Shown piece by piece: positions 17,098 to 25,732 of a DNA stretch of 62,728 bases (within the stretch, counting starts at the first letter, position 1; the number at the start of each line of letters is the position of its first letter). The translations under genes were made by a program, and so were the position numbers. The notes under the pieces were generated by a model. The model did not search any database, was not told the origin of the DNA, and saw nothing but the letters and a program-made list of their open reading frames with translations. The DNA is from DATGEP01 sp035310125 (GTDB lineage: Bacteria; Chloroflexota; Ktedonobacteria; Ktedonobacterales; JADMIN01), in NCBI GenBank assembly GCA_035310125.1, contig DATGEP010000168.1:1-62728 (forward strand), given 5' to 3'.

Positions 17098-18012
17098 TCA
17101 ATGCAGGGACTCCGCGATCTTTACCGCCTCACCCAGAGAGGCGGTGGTTTCCAATCGGTAGGTGATGCTGCCTTCGCTCCAGATGAGCGCATGCCCGTTC
17201 ACCAGCACGCGAGTCGCAAAGGCCACCTGGCCGTTCTCGATCACCTGCACGATGTAGGGCCCCTCGGTCCAGAGGGCGCGCTGGCCGTGGACGGTTGTTT
17301 CCGTGACGGTCGTTGCCCCGCTCTTGTAAATGTAGATATTCGACGATAGCTCGAAGAGGGCGAGCCGCACGGTGCTTGGATGGGTGGTATCAACCCAGAC
17401 CAGCGCTACCGCTGACCCGTTGAGGTTTTGCAAGAATACGTATTGGGGCGCGCCCAGATCGGGCGGATAGGCAGGCACCCGGACAGGGAAGCCCGCATTG
17501 ACACGCGCCTGATCGAGTGTCGTAGCGCCCGCCAGGTCGAGTAGCGAGGGCAGAGGCGTCGGCACGGGACCACTGTAGGGTGGTGAGGACGTCGGTGTCG
17601 CCGATGTTGCCGGTGCGAGCCCGATCCGCACAGCGCCAAGCCGGATGACGGTGCCCACGCCAGCGCGCACCTGTGGCGTTATCAGGAGCAACGCAACTAG
17701 CACCATCGCCGCGAGCGACATCCAGCGGCGCCAGACACCCGAATAGCCGTGCGGTGCTGGCGCGCGCAGGCGTGGCCTTTGTCTTGCGCTCATAGGCGTG
17801 CCCGCCGCCGGGGGTGGCAGCAGGCGCTCTTCAAGCTCCAACGCGAAGCGCGAATCCGGTTCGATCTCGCGGCTGAGCTGGACCAGAGCGGCAACGAAGG
17901 CGCTATCCGCTGCCGAATCGTCATGCGGCGACGGACGGCGGTGCCCTACCTGAAGCTCCTGGAGCAGCATGTCCAGCTCTTCGGCGAGTCGTGCCTCTGG
18001 ATCCTGACTCAT
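17098..18012 (-). CDS. Membrane anti-sigma-like protein (DUF4367-type extracytoplasmic domain)
   Basis: A 304-residue protein. The first 95 residues are cytoplasmic, acidic and helical (EELDMLLQEL, QLSREIEP), without the Cys-His zinc motif of common anti-sigma factors. One membrane helix lies at about 98-117 (SLAAMVLVALLLITPQV). After a Pro/Thr/Ser linker the outside domain begins LDQARVNAGFPVRVPAYPPD, a pattern of DUF4367 proteins (AxxxxGFxVxxPxYxP). Its start overlaps the sigma gene stop (ATGA), which is typical of a sigma/anti-sigma pair. The anti-sigma role is inferred from that coupling and topology. Confidence 0.75.
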   Translation of the reverse strand: MSQDPEARLAEELDMLLQELQVGHRRPSPHDDSAADSAFVAALVQLSREIEPDSRFALELEERLLPPPAAGTPMSARQRPRLRAPAPHGYSGVWRRWMSLAAMVLVALLLITPQVRAGVGTVIRLGAVRIGLAPATSATPTSSPPYSGPVPTPLPSLLDLAGATTLDQARVNAGFPVRVPAYPPDLGAPQYVFLQNLNGSAVALVWVDTTHPSTVRLALFELSSNIYIYKSGATTVTETTVHGQRALWTEGPYIVQVIENGQVAFATRVLVNGHALIWSEGSITYRLETTASLGEAVKIAESLH

Positions 18013-18602
18013 GGCTCCGCCTCGATCGTGAATGCCAGACGGTCTCGCAGATCGTGGACTGCCCGAAATACCAGCATTTTGACCGCCGCCTCGCTCTTGC
18101 CCATGACGGCGGCCACCTCGGCGGAGGTCAGCCCGCCGAAGACGCGCAGCGCGAGGGCTTCCGCGCGTTCGGGCGCGATCACCTGAAGTGTGCGTAAGAC
18201 TCGCTCGATCTCCAGGTGTGTCACCGCGATCTGTTCGGGCGACGGCTCGCGGGCTGCGATGTGTGCGGCCTCCTCAAGTGGTGCCACTGCCTGCTGCCTC
18301 CGTCGAGAGTCAATCACTTTATGGCGGGCAATCGTGAGGAGCCATGAAGAGAATGCCCCAGCGCCCCGGAACATGGCGATACTCTCGAACGCCGTCAGGA
18401 AGGTTTGGGAAGTTACGTCCTGCGCCTGGTGCATGTCTCCCAGCTGCGCCAGGACGTAGCGATAGACACGGGGCAGGTAGCGCCGGTACAGCTCGGCAAA
18501 TGCCGTGGAGTCTCGCGCCGCCCGCTGGGCGAGCTCGTCATCCGCGACGACCAGCGGCGTAGGAGCCTGGCTCTGCTGCGAGTTGTCGTGGACATCAGCC
18601 AT
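18009..18602 (-). CDS. ECF-type RNA polymerase sigma factor
   Basis: A 197-residue group 4 sigma factor. Region 2 (about 30-100) contains FAELYRRYLPRVYRYVLAQL, the DVTSQTFLTAFES stretch (helix for -10 recognition) and WLLTIARHKVIDSRRR. Region 4 (about 130-185) contains APERAEALALRVFGGLTSAE and the helix-turn-helix VAAVMGKSEAAVKMLVFRA. Sigma and anti-sigma-like genes overlap by four bases. I looked upstream for an autoregulatory ECF promoter but could not identify one with certainty. The surrounding set suggests a cell-surface stress or cargo response. Confidence 0.93.
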   Translation of the reverse strand: MADVHDNSQQSQAPTPLVVADDELAQRAARDSTAFAELYRRYLPRVYRYVLAQLGDMHQAQDVTSQTFLTAFESIAMFRGAGAFSSWLLTIARHKVIDSRRRQQAVAPLEEAAHIAAREPSPEQIAVTHLEIERVLRTLQVIAPERAEALALRVFGGLTSAEVAAVMGKSEAAVKMLVFRAVHDLRDRLAFTIEAEP

Positions 18603-18914
18603 GAAGCGCCTGTTCCCCAGCTTCGCTGTGTCGTCTGTCCCCTTCGCCCATGACGGCTGCTCAATAATTGGTCCATTTGTCTCTGCGCATATGCAGATGC
18701 GTGTTTATATGGCGGGACATGGCGGAGGAAGGTAACAGGGAAGTTTGAGGGAGCTCACGGTACGCTGGCGGAAAAGACACGCGGATGAGCGGAAGAAGTC
18801 CCTCCCGGCACTTCATCCTCGTGGGGTTTCTCGAAAGATGTGGCGGGGCATCGGCGTGCGACGGCATGCGGCATCCTTGCGCTGCCCGATATATAAAGTG
18901 ATGTGCACAGCGAT
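18603..18914. other. Intergenic region without visible gene
   Basis: This stretch separates the sigma factor gene from a small minus-strand gene. I see AT-richer segments around 18660-18720 that could hold the sigma operon promoter, but no convincing -35/-10 pair, RNA gene or repeat. Confidence 0.4.
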
Positions 18915-19133
18915 TTAGCTGGCCCCTACACTATCGCCCAGCATATCGCACGCCGCAGGATAGAGCGACAGCGGTAGTCGCGGCTCTTCTAGATCGAGGC
19001 GCAGCCGTTGAACGTCCCTGCGCCACATCTGATAGCAGCCATTGCGTAGCGTATAGTCCACGCGACCTTCGGCGATGGCCGTACATAACTCGGCAAGTGT
19101 CAACTTCGGTTCGGCGCAGGTATCTTCTGCCAT
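18915..19133 (-). CDS. Small Cys-containing protein, unknown function
   Basis: Encodes 72 residues from the ATG at 19133 (GGAG seven bases upstream; a second ATG at 19139 is possible). It begins MAEDTCAEPKLTLAELCTAI and continues with one amphipathic stretch, three Cys plus a final acidic/Ser tail. No membrane segment is present. The segment TLRNGCYQMWRRDVQRLRLDL resembles no family I can name. It is a lone short frame, so the coding call is moderate. It diverges from the TIR gene, with 266 bases between in which no clear promoter was found. Confidence 0.45.
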   Translation of the reverse strand: MAEDTCAEPKLTLAELCTAIAEGRVDYTLRNGCYQMWRRDVQRLRLDLEEPRLPLSLYPAACDMLGDSVGAS

Positions 19134-19399
19134 GTGCATGCTCCAACAACATACGTATATTTCCGCGCACCGCCCGGCATATTCACCGGCAATCAGCACG
19201 GCAGCATTTTACTCACTCGGTCATCGAAAACGCGCACCAACACAATCGCAAGAATCGTACCGAAATGACTTTTCTTCCGTCGTGCGATGCGCTACACTAT
19301 GCCCGCAAGCTCAACACTTCTTGCGAGCAGAGAATAGTCATCCCAATGTGATGTGCGTTACAACTGAAAACCGCCCGCCAGCGAGCAGGGAGACGACTA

Positions 19400-21061
19400 A
19401 TGCCCAGCGCTTCCTCCACTCCGCGCATCTTCGTCAGTCATAGCCACCACGACAATGCGCTTGGCCTCCGCCTCGTCGCTGACCTTCGGGAGCAGTTGGG
19501 CGACTACGCGGTCTGGTACGATGCCTCCGGCGGCCTGCGTGGCGGCGACGAGTGGTGGAAAACGATCGTGGCGGAGATCACTGCCAGTGACACTTTCCTG
19601 GTCATCCTTTCGCCAGACGCGCTCGCCTCGGACTGGGTTCCCCGCGAGATGGCCATCGCCTACTTGCAGCACGTCAGGCAGGGCAAGCGTCTGTTGCCGC
19701 TCACCTACCGTCCCTGCAAGCTTTCCGCCGATTGGGAGCTGATCCAGTCACTGCCCATCAGTGACCCCGCGACCAATCCGGCGGCTTATGCCCATCAACG
19801 TGATAATCTGCTCGCCGCGCTCGGCATTTCCAGCACTGCGACGGCTCCGCAGCCCGCAATTCCAGTTCGTCCCGCGCATCCCGCGCAGGCCCACCCAGCT
19901 CTCAATCCGACCGATATGGTGCCTGCGTTCGCACAGCAACCCGACTCCGCGCGAACTCCACAGCACGAGTCGTTTCTCGGCAGGATGAGTCGCACCGCCG
20001 TTGCGAGCTCGCCCGCAGTGGCCCAGAGTCCAACGCGGATAGCGCCCGGCAAGCCCAAATTGCCGCGACGCCCACTGATCGCCGGCGTCGCGGCGTTGCT
20101 CGTGGTTGCGTCGCTCGGTGCGCTACTCCTGCGGAACGTTCCAGGATCGCCTTTTGCCAATAATGGAACGCCGACCGCGACACGCCCGTTAAGCGCGGTT
20201 GGGCCATGGAAGGTGGCTATCAGCCCTACCCAAAGTGATATCTCCAGTATTTCGATGGTTTCGGCAGACGACGGTTGGGCAGTGGGTAAGCGCGGGACGA
20301 TCCTGCACTATACAGGTAGCCAATGGGTTACCGAGAACAGTCCTACCAGTGCTGACCTCTTGAGTGTGGTGATGGACTCCGCTACTGATGGCTGGGCTGT
20401 GGGCCGGAGCGGGACAATCCTGCACTATACAGGTGGACAGTGGACCTCGGTGACGTGGACCCCACCGATTGGTAGCCTCAACGACTATGACCTCCACAGC
20501 GTGGCGCTGGTCTCCGCTACCGAAGGCTGGGCCGTGGGTGACAGTGGTGAATCTGGGACGATCCTGCATTATGCGGGGGGGAAGTGGCAAGGCGTGAACA
20601 CCAGCGGCTACACCGATATATTCCTAAGTGTGGCGATGGACTCCGCTACCGAAGGCTGGGCGGTAGGTGCCTATGGGATGATCTGGCACTATTCAGGAGG
20701 GCAGTGGACTGGCTTGTATGCTCAAGCCGGAGACAATATCTATAGTGTGGCGATGGCCACTGCTACTAGCGGCTGGGCGGTAGGTGCCAATGGGGCAATC
20801 TGGGATTACATTGGGGGGCAGTGGGGTGTCGTAGGCGGCCCGACCAACAGTAACCTCAACAGCGTGGCGATGGACTCCGCTACCGTTGGCTGGGCTGTGG
20901 GTAACAGTGGGACCATCCTACACTACACGGCCGGTTCGTGGAGCGCCGTGCGCAATGTCTCTAGCAATCTCATCCTCTACGGCGTGGCGATGGTTTCTTC
21001 TCATGATGGCTGGGCCGTGGGCTCTGGCGGAACAATCCTGCATTATACCGGCGGGCAGTGA
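19400..21061 (+). CDS. TIR-domain membrane protein with seven-bladed extracytoplasmic propeller
   Basis: A 553-residue protein with three parts. Residues about 8-145 are a TIR domain: RIFVSHSHHD at the first strand, VWYDASGGLRGGDEW and SDWVPREMAIAYL. In the last, Glu83 sits where bacterial TIR NADases have the catalytic Glu (S-x-W-x-x-x-E). A Pro/Ala-rich linker leads to one membrane helix at about 225-247 (LIAGVAALLVVASLGALLL). Residues about 280-553 are seven near-identical repeats, each with a DGWAVG or EGWAVG core followed by GTILHYTGGQW, probably a closed propeller like BNR/YCF48 types. TIR would be inside and the propeller outside if the helix is a simple anchor. NADase or signalling activity is inference. 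Confidence 0.88.
   Translation: MPSASSTPRIFVSHSHHDNALGLRLVADLREQLGDYAVWYDASGGLRGGDEWWKTIVAEITASDTFLVILSPDALASDWVPREMAIAYLQHVRQGKRLLPLTYRPCKLSADWELIQSLPISDPATNPAAYAHQRDNLLAALGISSTATAPQPAIPVRPAHPAQAHPALNPTDMVPAFAQQPDSARTPQHESFLGRMSRTAVASSPAVAQSPTRIAPGKPKLPRRPLIAGVAALLVVASLGALLLRNVPGSPFANNGTPTATRPLSAVGPWKVAISPTQSDISSISMVSADDGWAVGKRGTILHYTGSQWVTENSPTSADLLSVVMDSATDGWAVGRSGTILHYTGGQWTSVTWTPPIGSLNDYDLHSVALVSATEGWAVGDSGESGTILHYAGGKWQGVNTSGYTDIFLSVAMDSATEGWAVGAYGMIWHYSGGQWTGLYAQAGDNIYSVAMATATSGWAVGANGAIWDYIGGQWGVVGGPTNSNLNSVAMDSATVGWAVGNSGTILHYTAGSWSAVRNVSSNLILYGVAMVSSHDGWAVGSGGTILHYTGGQ
20240..21058 (+). repeat. Seven tandem propeller-blade repeats inside the TIR gene
   Basis: Seven units of about 38-45 codons, each centred on GWAVG. 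DNA-level identity is high in parts (for example GTGGCGATGGACTCCGCTAC recurs), implying recent internal duplication or conversion. Confidence 0.85.
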
Positions 21062-21164
21062 TCCAGCGCACGTATGGCGGAAATCCCCATTGACATCGAG
21101 ACGTGCCGAGGCATTCCCCGGATTTACCTGCCCTGACCGGCAACGCCTCGGCGCCTGCGCATCC

Positions 21165-22073
21165 CTAATCCTCCGCCTCGTCCTCGTCTCCACCCAGTGT
21201 CTCGCCGCGCTCATGGGCGATCAGCGTATCCACCGCCTCACGCATGGCATGAACGCCCGCGCCGCGCCCGTGACTCAGCCGCTCGATGCACGCGATGCGC
21301 TGGTCCAGCGCGGCCTGGAATTCCGCTTCCTCCATGTTGAGGATGCCGGCCAGCTCGGCCAGCGCCGATTGTTCTGCCGGAATAAACGTATCGCTCGTCT
21401 GATCCCAGGTGGCGAGCGGGAGCAGGCTCACCCCGAAGTCCCGCGCGCTCCCTGCTGGCTTGCCCGCGTCCACGGCTCCATCCACAAGCGGCAGCGTGGG
21501 CCGCACGAAGTTGACCGTCAGGAAACGGCGCTTCGGTGGCCATACTCGACCCACCAGCCCGATGTTCACGATGACCCCCAGCTGGCTCACAACTTCCGGC
21601 GTCAGTTTCAGGTCGCGCCGCAGCATGGAAAGCACATCGGCCACAGTATCCGCATGGCAGGAGGTCGCCACCGCGTAGCCATCACTGGGCATTCGCAGCA
21701 GGGTCCGCGCCTGTCGCCCCCACATGTAGATCGCCAGGTGGTCGCTCACTTCATTCGCCAGCACACAGGTCGTCTCTGGCTCAACCTCCTGGCGAAACTC
21801 GAAGTCCTCGTACATGCCCATCGTGTAGACCAGCGTTGTCCCAGCCGGTAGAAAGCCGAGCAGCGCATTCAATGTCGTCGTCTTGCCCACTCCTGGCGTA
21901 GGGTCCGTCGGTCCAGAGACAATCAGCGAGCGGTGACGCTCGACGGTAAGCCAGAGAAGGGCGGCGGTGCGGGCATCCAGGCTACCCAGCGACACAAGCT
22001 GCGCCACGGAAAGCGGCTGACCGGAATCGTAGTGCCACATGCGCCGGTGGTATGGGCTGCGGGGATCGAACAT
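21165..22073 (-). CDS. VirB11/TadA-like secretion ATPase, orphan, altered P-loop
   Basis: A 302-residue protein. The core resembles type II/IV secretion and pilus ATPases: a strand LIVSGPT then PGVGKTTTLNALLGFLPAGT, an acidic strand near CVLANEV, and ATSCHADTVADVLSML, which matches the His-box (ATxHAN) of that superfamily. Between GPT and GVGKTT are four extra residues, DPTP, so the classical GxxxxGKT spacing is not kept. The family N-terminal domain is shortened to about 50 residues and an acidic tail (GGDEDEAED) ends the chain. No pilin, pseudopilin or TadB/C gene lies nearby. A role outside classical secretion is possible. Confidence 0.65.
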   Translation of the reverse strand: MFDPRSPYHRRMWHYDSGQPLSVAQLVSLGSLDARTAALLWLTVERHRSLIVSGPTDPTPGVGKTTTLNALLGFLPAGTTLVYTMGMYEDFEFRQEVEPETTCVLANEVSDHLAIYMWGRQARTLLRMPSDGYAVATSCHADTVADVLSMLRRDLKLTPEVVSQLGVIVNIGLVGRVWPPKRRFLTVNFVRPTLPLVDGAVDAGKPAGSARDFGVSLLPLATWDQTSDTFIPAEQSALAELAGILNMEEAEFQAALDQRIACIERLSHGRGAGVHAMREAVDTLIAHERGETLGGDEDEAED

Positions 22074-22263
22074 AGTGGCTCTCGCTCCAGAAGATGAACA
22101 GCCATCACGGCTGGGCCGGATAATTCTCTGCCGCTTGCGGCTTTACAACCAGGGACACGCGCGGGAGGGCCAATGCCTCAGAGCGCGCCCGGCGGAACTC
22201 GGATGTCAGCCCCGGCAGATCACTGCCGTGGGCGATACATCCACTGTACACGCGGTTTTACCA

Positions 22264-23124
22264 TCATACGTGCTCGGCCTCCTCCGCAATGCTGGGCGCA
22301 TTGGCGGTTGGCGCGGCTGCTCCGCCGTCCTGAGCGTTGGCGCCGTTGGCCGACTGCGCCTCTTGTACCGGTTTCAGTAGTGGTGGCACAAGCCAGCCGG
22401 GCCTCGCCGTCCAATTCATCGCCAGCAGATGCGGCGGACTGTTCTCCGTAAACGCCAGCGCACTGAGTGAAGCATTATCTACCGAGAGAAAGCGTGCCGT
22501 CAACAAGGGGACATTGGTGTAGTGCGCCACGATCAGCTTCACTACATCCGCATGCGCCACCACCGCGATGTAGCTGCCAAGCGTGGAATCCGCCAGCGCC
22601 TCTTCGATGGCCGCGACCGCCCTCGCCTGCACGCTCGTAAAGCTTTCCACATCCTCCGGCGGCTCTGTCGGATTCGCCAGGAACGCCTTCCACGCAGGGT
22701 CTTGCTTGTTGACGTCATCCAGCTTCTGCCCGGCCCAGCGCGGCACATTGGTGTCCATGAGGCGCGGATCTTCCCGCACTGGAAGGTTCCAGCCACGGGC
22801 GAGGATCGTGGCGGTATCGCGCGCGCGCTCCAACGGGCTGGAGAGCACCGCCGATAGCGGCACCGCCGACAGCGCGACCGCCGCCGCGTGCGCCTGCCGC
22901 CGCCCCTCTTCCGTCAACGAAATACCAGGAAGCTGCCCCGGCAGCCGGCCCTCCACGTTATAGGTCGTCTGGCCGTGCCGTACAAGCAGAATCAGCCGCG
23001 GCGGCTTCTCCGGCGACCGCGGCTGCTCCGCCGGCTGTGCGCCATCGCGCGCGGGCGCGGGCCTGCTCCCGTTTGTGATATTCCCATTGTTGCTGGCGTC
23101 GGAGTCGTATGCTGTTGTATCCAT
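22264..23124 (-). CDS. Histidine phosphatase (phosphoglycerate mutase-like)
   Basis: About 286 residues from the chosen ATG at 23124. No good ribosome site was seen and the frame is open upstream to 23277, so the start is uncertain. Domain: LILLVRHGQTTYNVEGRLPG with the RHG motif whose His is phosphorylated, SSPLERARDTATIL, and VVAHADVVKLIVAHYTNVPL with the second catalytic His. This is the broad-specificity branch 1 (cofactor-dependent PGM, CobC, GpmB-like). The N-terminal 40 residues are polar, and a tail rich in Ala, Gln and Asn follows the domain. Substrate not decidable. Neighbours give no pathway clue. Confidence 0.85.
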   Translation of the reverse strand: MDTTAYDSDASNNGNITNGSRPAPARDGAQPAEQPRSPEKPPRLILLVRHGQTTYNVEGRLPGQLPGISLTEEGRRQAHAAAVALSAVPLSAVLSSPLERARDTATILARGWNLPVREDPRLMDTNVPRWAGQKLDDVNKQDPAWKAFLANPTEPPEDVESFTSVQARAVAAIEEALADSTLGSYIAVVAHADVVKLIVAHYTNVPLLTARFLSVDNASLSALAFTENSPPHLLAMNWTARPGWLVPPLLKPVQEAQSANGANAQDGGAAAPTANAPSIAEEAEHV

Positions 23125-23354
23125 GAATCGTTTCAGAAGGGCGCGCCCGCTCCGTGGATTGCGCAACCACGCCAGCCGGTAGCGCGAGATTGTCCATAGC
23201 GCGGCCAGAGCGTAGCCTCTGCGCATGGCAATCGCCGCCCTCTCCGCGTTCAACGCGGGCGCTCTCGGATGACGCACCGCGCCTGCGCCTATTGTATCAG
23301 CCGGCGCCCTTCATCGCCATGTACCATCCGTGCCGCACGCCAGAGCATGCGAAA

Positions 23355-23900
23355 TTACGAGTCTCGCAGCGCTTCGCCGATCACCCAGCCGAGCCAGCCG
23401 AGCAGCGCGAAGAAGATGAGTGATAGAAAGAGCACCAACACATGGGTGGTATCGAGCCAGAATGGCGGCCCGAAATGGCTGACGAGGGGCGTAGAGGTAT
23501 GCCCTTTCGTCGTGATCGGATCTCCCGACACCACCGAAGCGACTGGAGCCAGCAGCGCGTTGGCGCCGATGAGGATCGCGGGCAGCCAGGGCACCACCGC
23601 CGCACCGATTGCCCCCTGCCACGTGACGCTGAAGAAGCCTATGACGATTGGCAGCAACAGCATAATCATGCCGAGCAAGACGGCGAAGGCGGGCGTCGTG
23701 GGCTGCGCGGGCGTGCCGCAGGGCCCAGAGCACCCATACAGCCCGCCGCCGGTCGCGATGGATGATGCGGTCAGCACGAGAAGAAGAGCTTGAAGGACCA
23801 CTAATACGATCAGGACCGTCCGATTCCTGGTGCCTGGATGCTTGATACGCAGACGCACCGACCAGTGATCTTTCGTGCGCTGCTGGATCGAGGATGCCAT
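23355..23900 (-). CDS. Four-helix membrane protein, unknown function
   Basis: Encodes 181 residues from the ATG at 23900, with TTGGAGG seven bases upstream. Basic N-terminus (about 1-27), then predicted membrane helices at about 29-48, 70-90, 95-125 (possibly with a break) and 150-175. A Cys pair (GCSGPCGTP, about 55-63) lies in the first outside loop. The C-terminus ends in a short acidic cytoplasmic tail. No family recognised. It stands between the PH-like membrane protein gene and the histidine phosphatase gene on the same strand. Confidence 0.7.
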   Translation of the reverse strand: MASSIQQRTKDHWSVRLRIKHPGTRNRTVLIVLVVLQALLLVLTASSIATGGGLYGCSGPCGTPAQPTTPAFAVLLGMIMLLLPIVIGFFSVTWQGAIGAAVVPWLPAILIGANALLAPVASVVSGDPITTKGHTSTPLVSHFGPPFWLDTTHVLVLFLSLIFFALLGWLGWVIGEALRDS

Positions 23901-24037
23901 ACGCGCCTCCAATTTCCGTGAGCACCTTACGCTGCACTCGCACCTAAAGCGCGCATCCACAGCGCAGGCAGGTTGTGCACATCAAGTATGCGGTGGGAAG
24001 GTGGCACAGGTCAACTCGTATAGCGCGAAGTGGTAGC

Positions 24038-24622
24038 TCAATTGAAACGTTGCGCGCTTGTCCGACTTGCGGCGAAACGAGCCTGAGCCGTCGTAATCTG
24101 TTGCACGATCGGCTTTGGCGGCCCGAAACGCGCATCCAGCTGAACCCTGATAGTGCCATGCCCATCCAGACGCGGCATCTTCAATGTGTATTGGCCCCGA
24201 TAGACGCTGACATTCACCGCGCCGATGGTACCATAGCTGATCGTGCGCAACGACCGTGTGCCTATGCCGGTCCGCATGACGAAGCCCTCCGGCATGAGCA
24301 CGAGCATCTGGGAGTTGCGGGTTCTGTAATCGCGGATGGCCAGCACCGTTGCTCCAACACAGGCGAGTGCCAGGACGGCGCCGATAATGAAGTCGGCCAT
24401 ACGCCACAAGCTCAGAGCGGAGTCGCTGTCGATTGAGCTTCCCGTGGTAACGGCATTGTTGGGGTGCAGAGCAAGGACTACCAACAGTACGACCAGCGTT
24501 GCCGCCGCCACACCAAATATCGCCATGTTTTGCATGAAGTGTCTTGCCCGTACCGGCAGCACCTGCCAATCCTGCGCGGCACGCCCCTGCCGAGCCTGTG
24601 CCAGTACCTTCTCACCATCCAT
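24038..24622 (-). CDS. Membrane protein with PH-like C-terminal domain
   Basis: Encodes 194 residues starting MDGEKVLAQARQGRAAQDWQ; AGGAG lies upstream of the chosen ATG at 24622, at a long spacing. Two membrane helices follow: about 34-52 (IFGVAAATLVVLLVVLAL) and 74-95 (ADFIIGAVLALACVGATVLA). The C-terminal 95 residues are beta-rich: MLVLMPEGFVMRTG, RTISYGTIGAVNVSV, TLKMPRLDGHGTIRVQ. This is the pattern of bacterial PH (bPH/YdbT-like) domains found on the cytoplasmic side of membrane proteins. The PH call is from pattern only; function unknown. Confidence 0.65.
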   Translation of the reverse strand: MDGEKVLAQARQGRAAQDWQVLPVRARHFMQNMAIFGVAAATLVVLLVVLALHPNNAVTTGSSIDSDSALSLWRMADFIIGAVLALACVGATVLAIRDYRTRNSQMLVLMPEGFVMRTGIGTRSLRTISYGTIGAVNVSVYRGQYTLKMPRLDGHGTIRVQLDARFGPPKPIVQQITTAQARFAASRTSAQRFN

Positions 24623-25113
24623 AACAACCGTTTCTCCTCTGAGAGATATGCGATCGTCGAAGGCAGGCACACGGAGGTGCCTCGCCCATACGCGGTCCGG
24701 CCACAAGTATGCAGAAAGAGCGGATAGGTGGTCAAGCCTTATCAGCCATAACGGATGGCGCGTGGTGTGATCGAGCGCACGGTCGTTGGCGCTTCTATCA
24801 GATTTCTGCTAGTTAGCGTCACTCGCTGTATGGTATACTGGCGCCAGCGTGAGTCTGCGGCGACACACATGAGCACCGCATCGTACGCGATTCTCCCTCT
24901 TCCCTCCTTCGAAAGGAAGCAGGCCAATGTTAATCATTCTGGTTCCCACTGCACACTGGGTGACCGGCGGAGCACGTTAGATTCGTGCCCCTCCGTGCCA
25001 TCCAACACGACCCTCGATGGTCGCGAACCGTGGCGCCGCGCGCCCGGGCGCGGAGGCGTACGTTCAGTGCGCGTTGGGTGGTATCCTTGTACAGTTCGAC
25101 CAGGAGGATTCTC
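24623..25113. other. Intergenic region with an extended -10 element
   Basis: This divergent spacer between the PH-like gene and the XRE gene holds TGGTATACT at 24832-24840 on the plus strand, an extended -10 element lacking a clear -35. The leader to the XRE ATG would be about 265 bases. A 17-codon frame at 24927-24980 with AAAGGAAG upstream might be a leader peptide, but nothing else supports it. Confidence 0.35.
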
Positions 25114-25698
25114 ATGGCCGCCGATGGCACGCCAGAACCGGCAGCGAAGCGGTGCGGCGAGGCGATAGCGCGAATTCGGACCCTGCGGCGTTGGTCCCGC
25201 GCTCAGCTCGTCGTCCGTCTCTATAACGAAATTACCCCTGACGACCCCAGTTACGAGAGCATCAGCGAAACCTGGCTGGCGCGCCTGGAGAATGGGCGCA
25301 TGGTCAAGGTGCCTCGTCAGACCATCGAAGCGCTCTGCCGAGCGTTGCGCTGCACAGCACAGGAACGTTCGTGGGTTCTGCTCTGCGCGGACCGCAGTGT
25401 GCTCGCGGAGCATGATGCGACACCGAATCCCGTGGCGGAGCTGCTTACCTACACCATGGAACGGCTCTACGCTGAGGCACACGAGGCGCTGGCAGCGATG
25501 ATGGCTGAGCGTGCGGCACTGGCGCTCGATGAGCGAGAGATGCTCGAAGTAACGGCGGCGGCGCTGGAAACGCTGCTGGCTCGCCGCAACGCGCGGCAGG
25601 CCGCGAACGACACACGGACATCCAATGCCGCCCGCGCTGGACGGATGGAGCTGGTGCCACAGCGAGCCGCGACAGGCTATACTGGCACACTCAGATAG
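25114..25698 (+). CDS. XRE-family helix-turn-helix regulator
   Basis: Encodes 194 residues. AGGAGG lies seven bases before the ATG at 25114. The N-terminal part (about 10-80) matches a Cro/C1-type DNA-binding domain with an unusually long loop: CGEAIARIRTLRRWSRAQLV, then a polar insertion (ITPDDPSYESISET), the recognition-like WLARLENGRMVKVPRQTIEA and LCRALRCTAQERSWVL. The C-terminal half is helical (about 100-165) and ends in a disordered tail. The target is unknown; it may act on its own long leader. A hairpin directly follows the stop. Confidence 0.8.
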   Translation: MAADGTPEPAAKRCGEAIARIRTLRRWSRAQLVVRLYNEITPDDPSYESISETWLARLENGRMVKVPRQTIEALCRALRCTAQERSWVLLCADRSVLAEHDATPNPVAELLTYTMERLYAEAHEALAAMMAERAALALDEREMLEVTAAALETLLARRNARQAANDTRTSNAARAGRMELVPQRAATGYTGTLR

Positions 25699-25701
25699 GT
25701 G

Positions 25702-25732
25702 GAAGTGCGAGGCCCATGACGCTCCGCACTTC
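25702..25732 (+). terminator. Hairpin after the XRE gene
   Basis: GAAGTGCG (25702-25709) pairs perfectly with CGCACTTC (25725-25732) four bases after the stop. There is no U tract, so termination efficiency is uncertain. Confidence 0.4.

Noticed and set aside
20886..21851. Plus-strand open frame of 321 codons crossing the TIR gene end and lying opposite the ATPase gene
   Set aside because: It overlaps two well-supported genes in other frames and has no recognisable start or domain.
24927..24980. 17-codon frame with AAAGGAAG upstream, possible leader peptide of the XRE gene
   Set aside because: There is no codon bias, attenuator structure or conservation to support it, so it is mentioned only in the spacer description.
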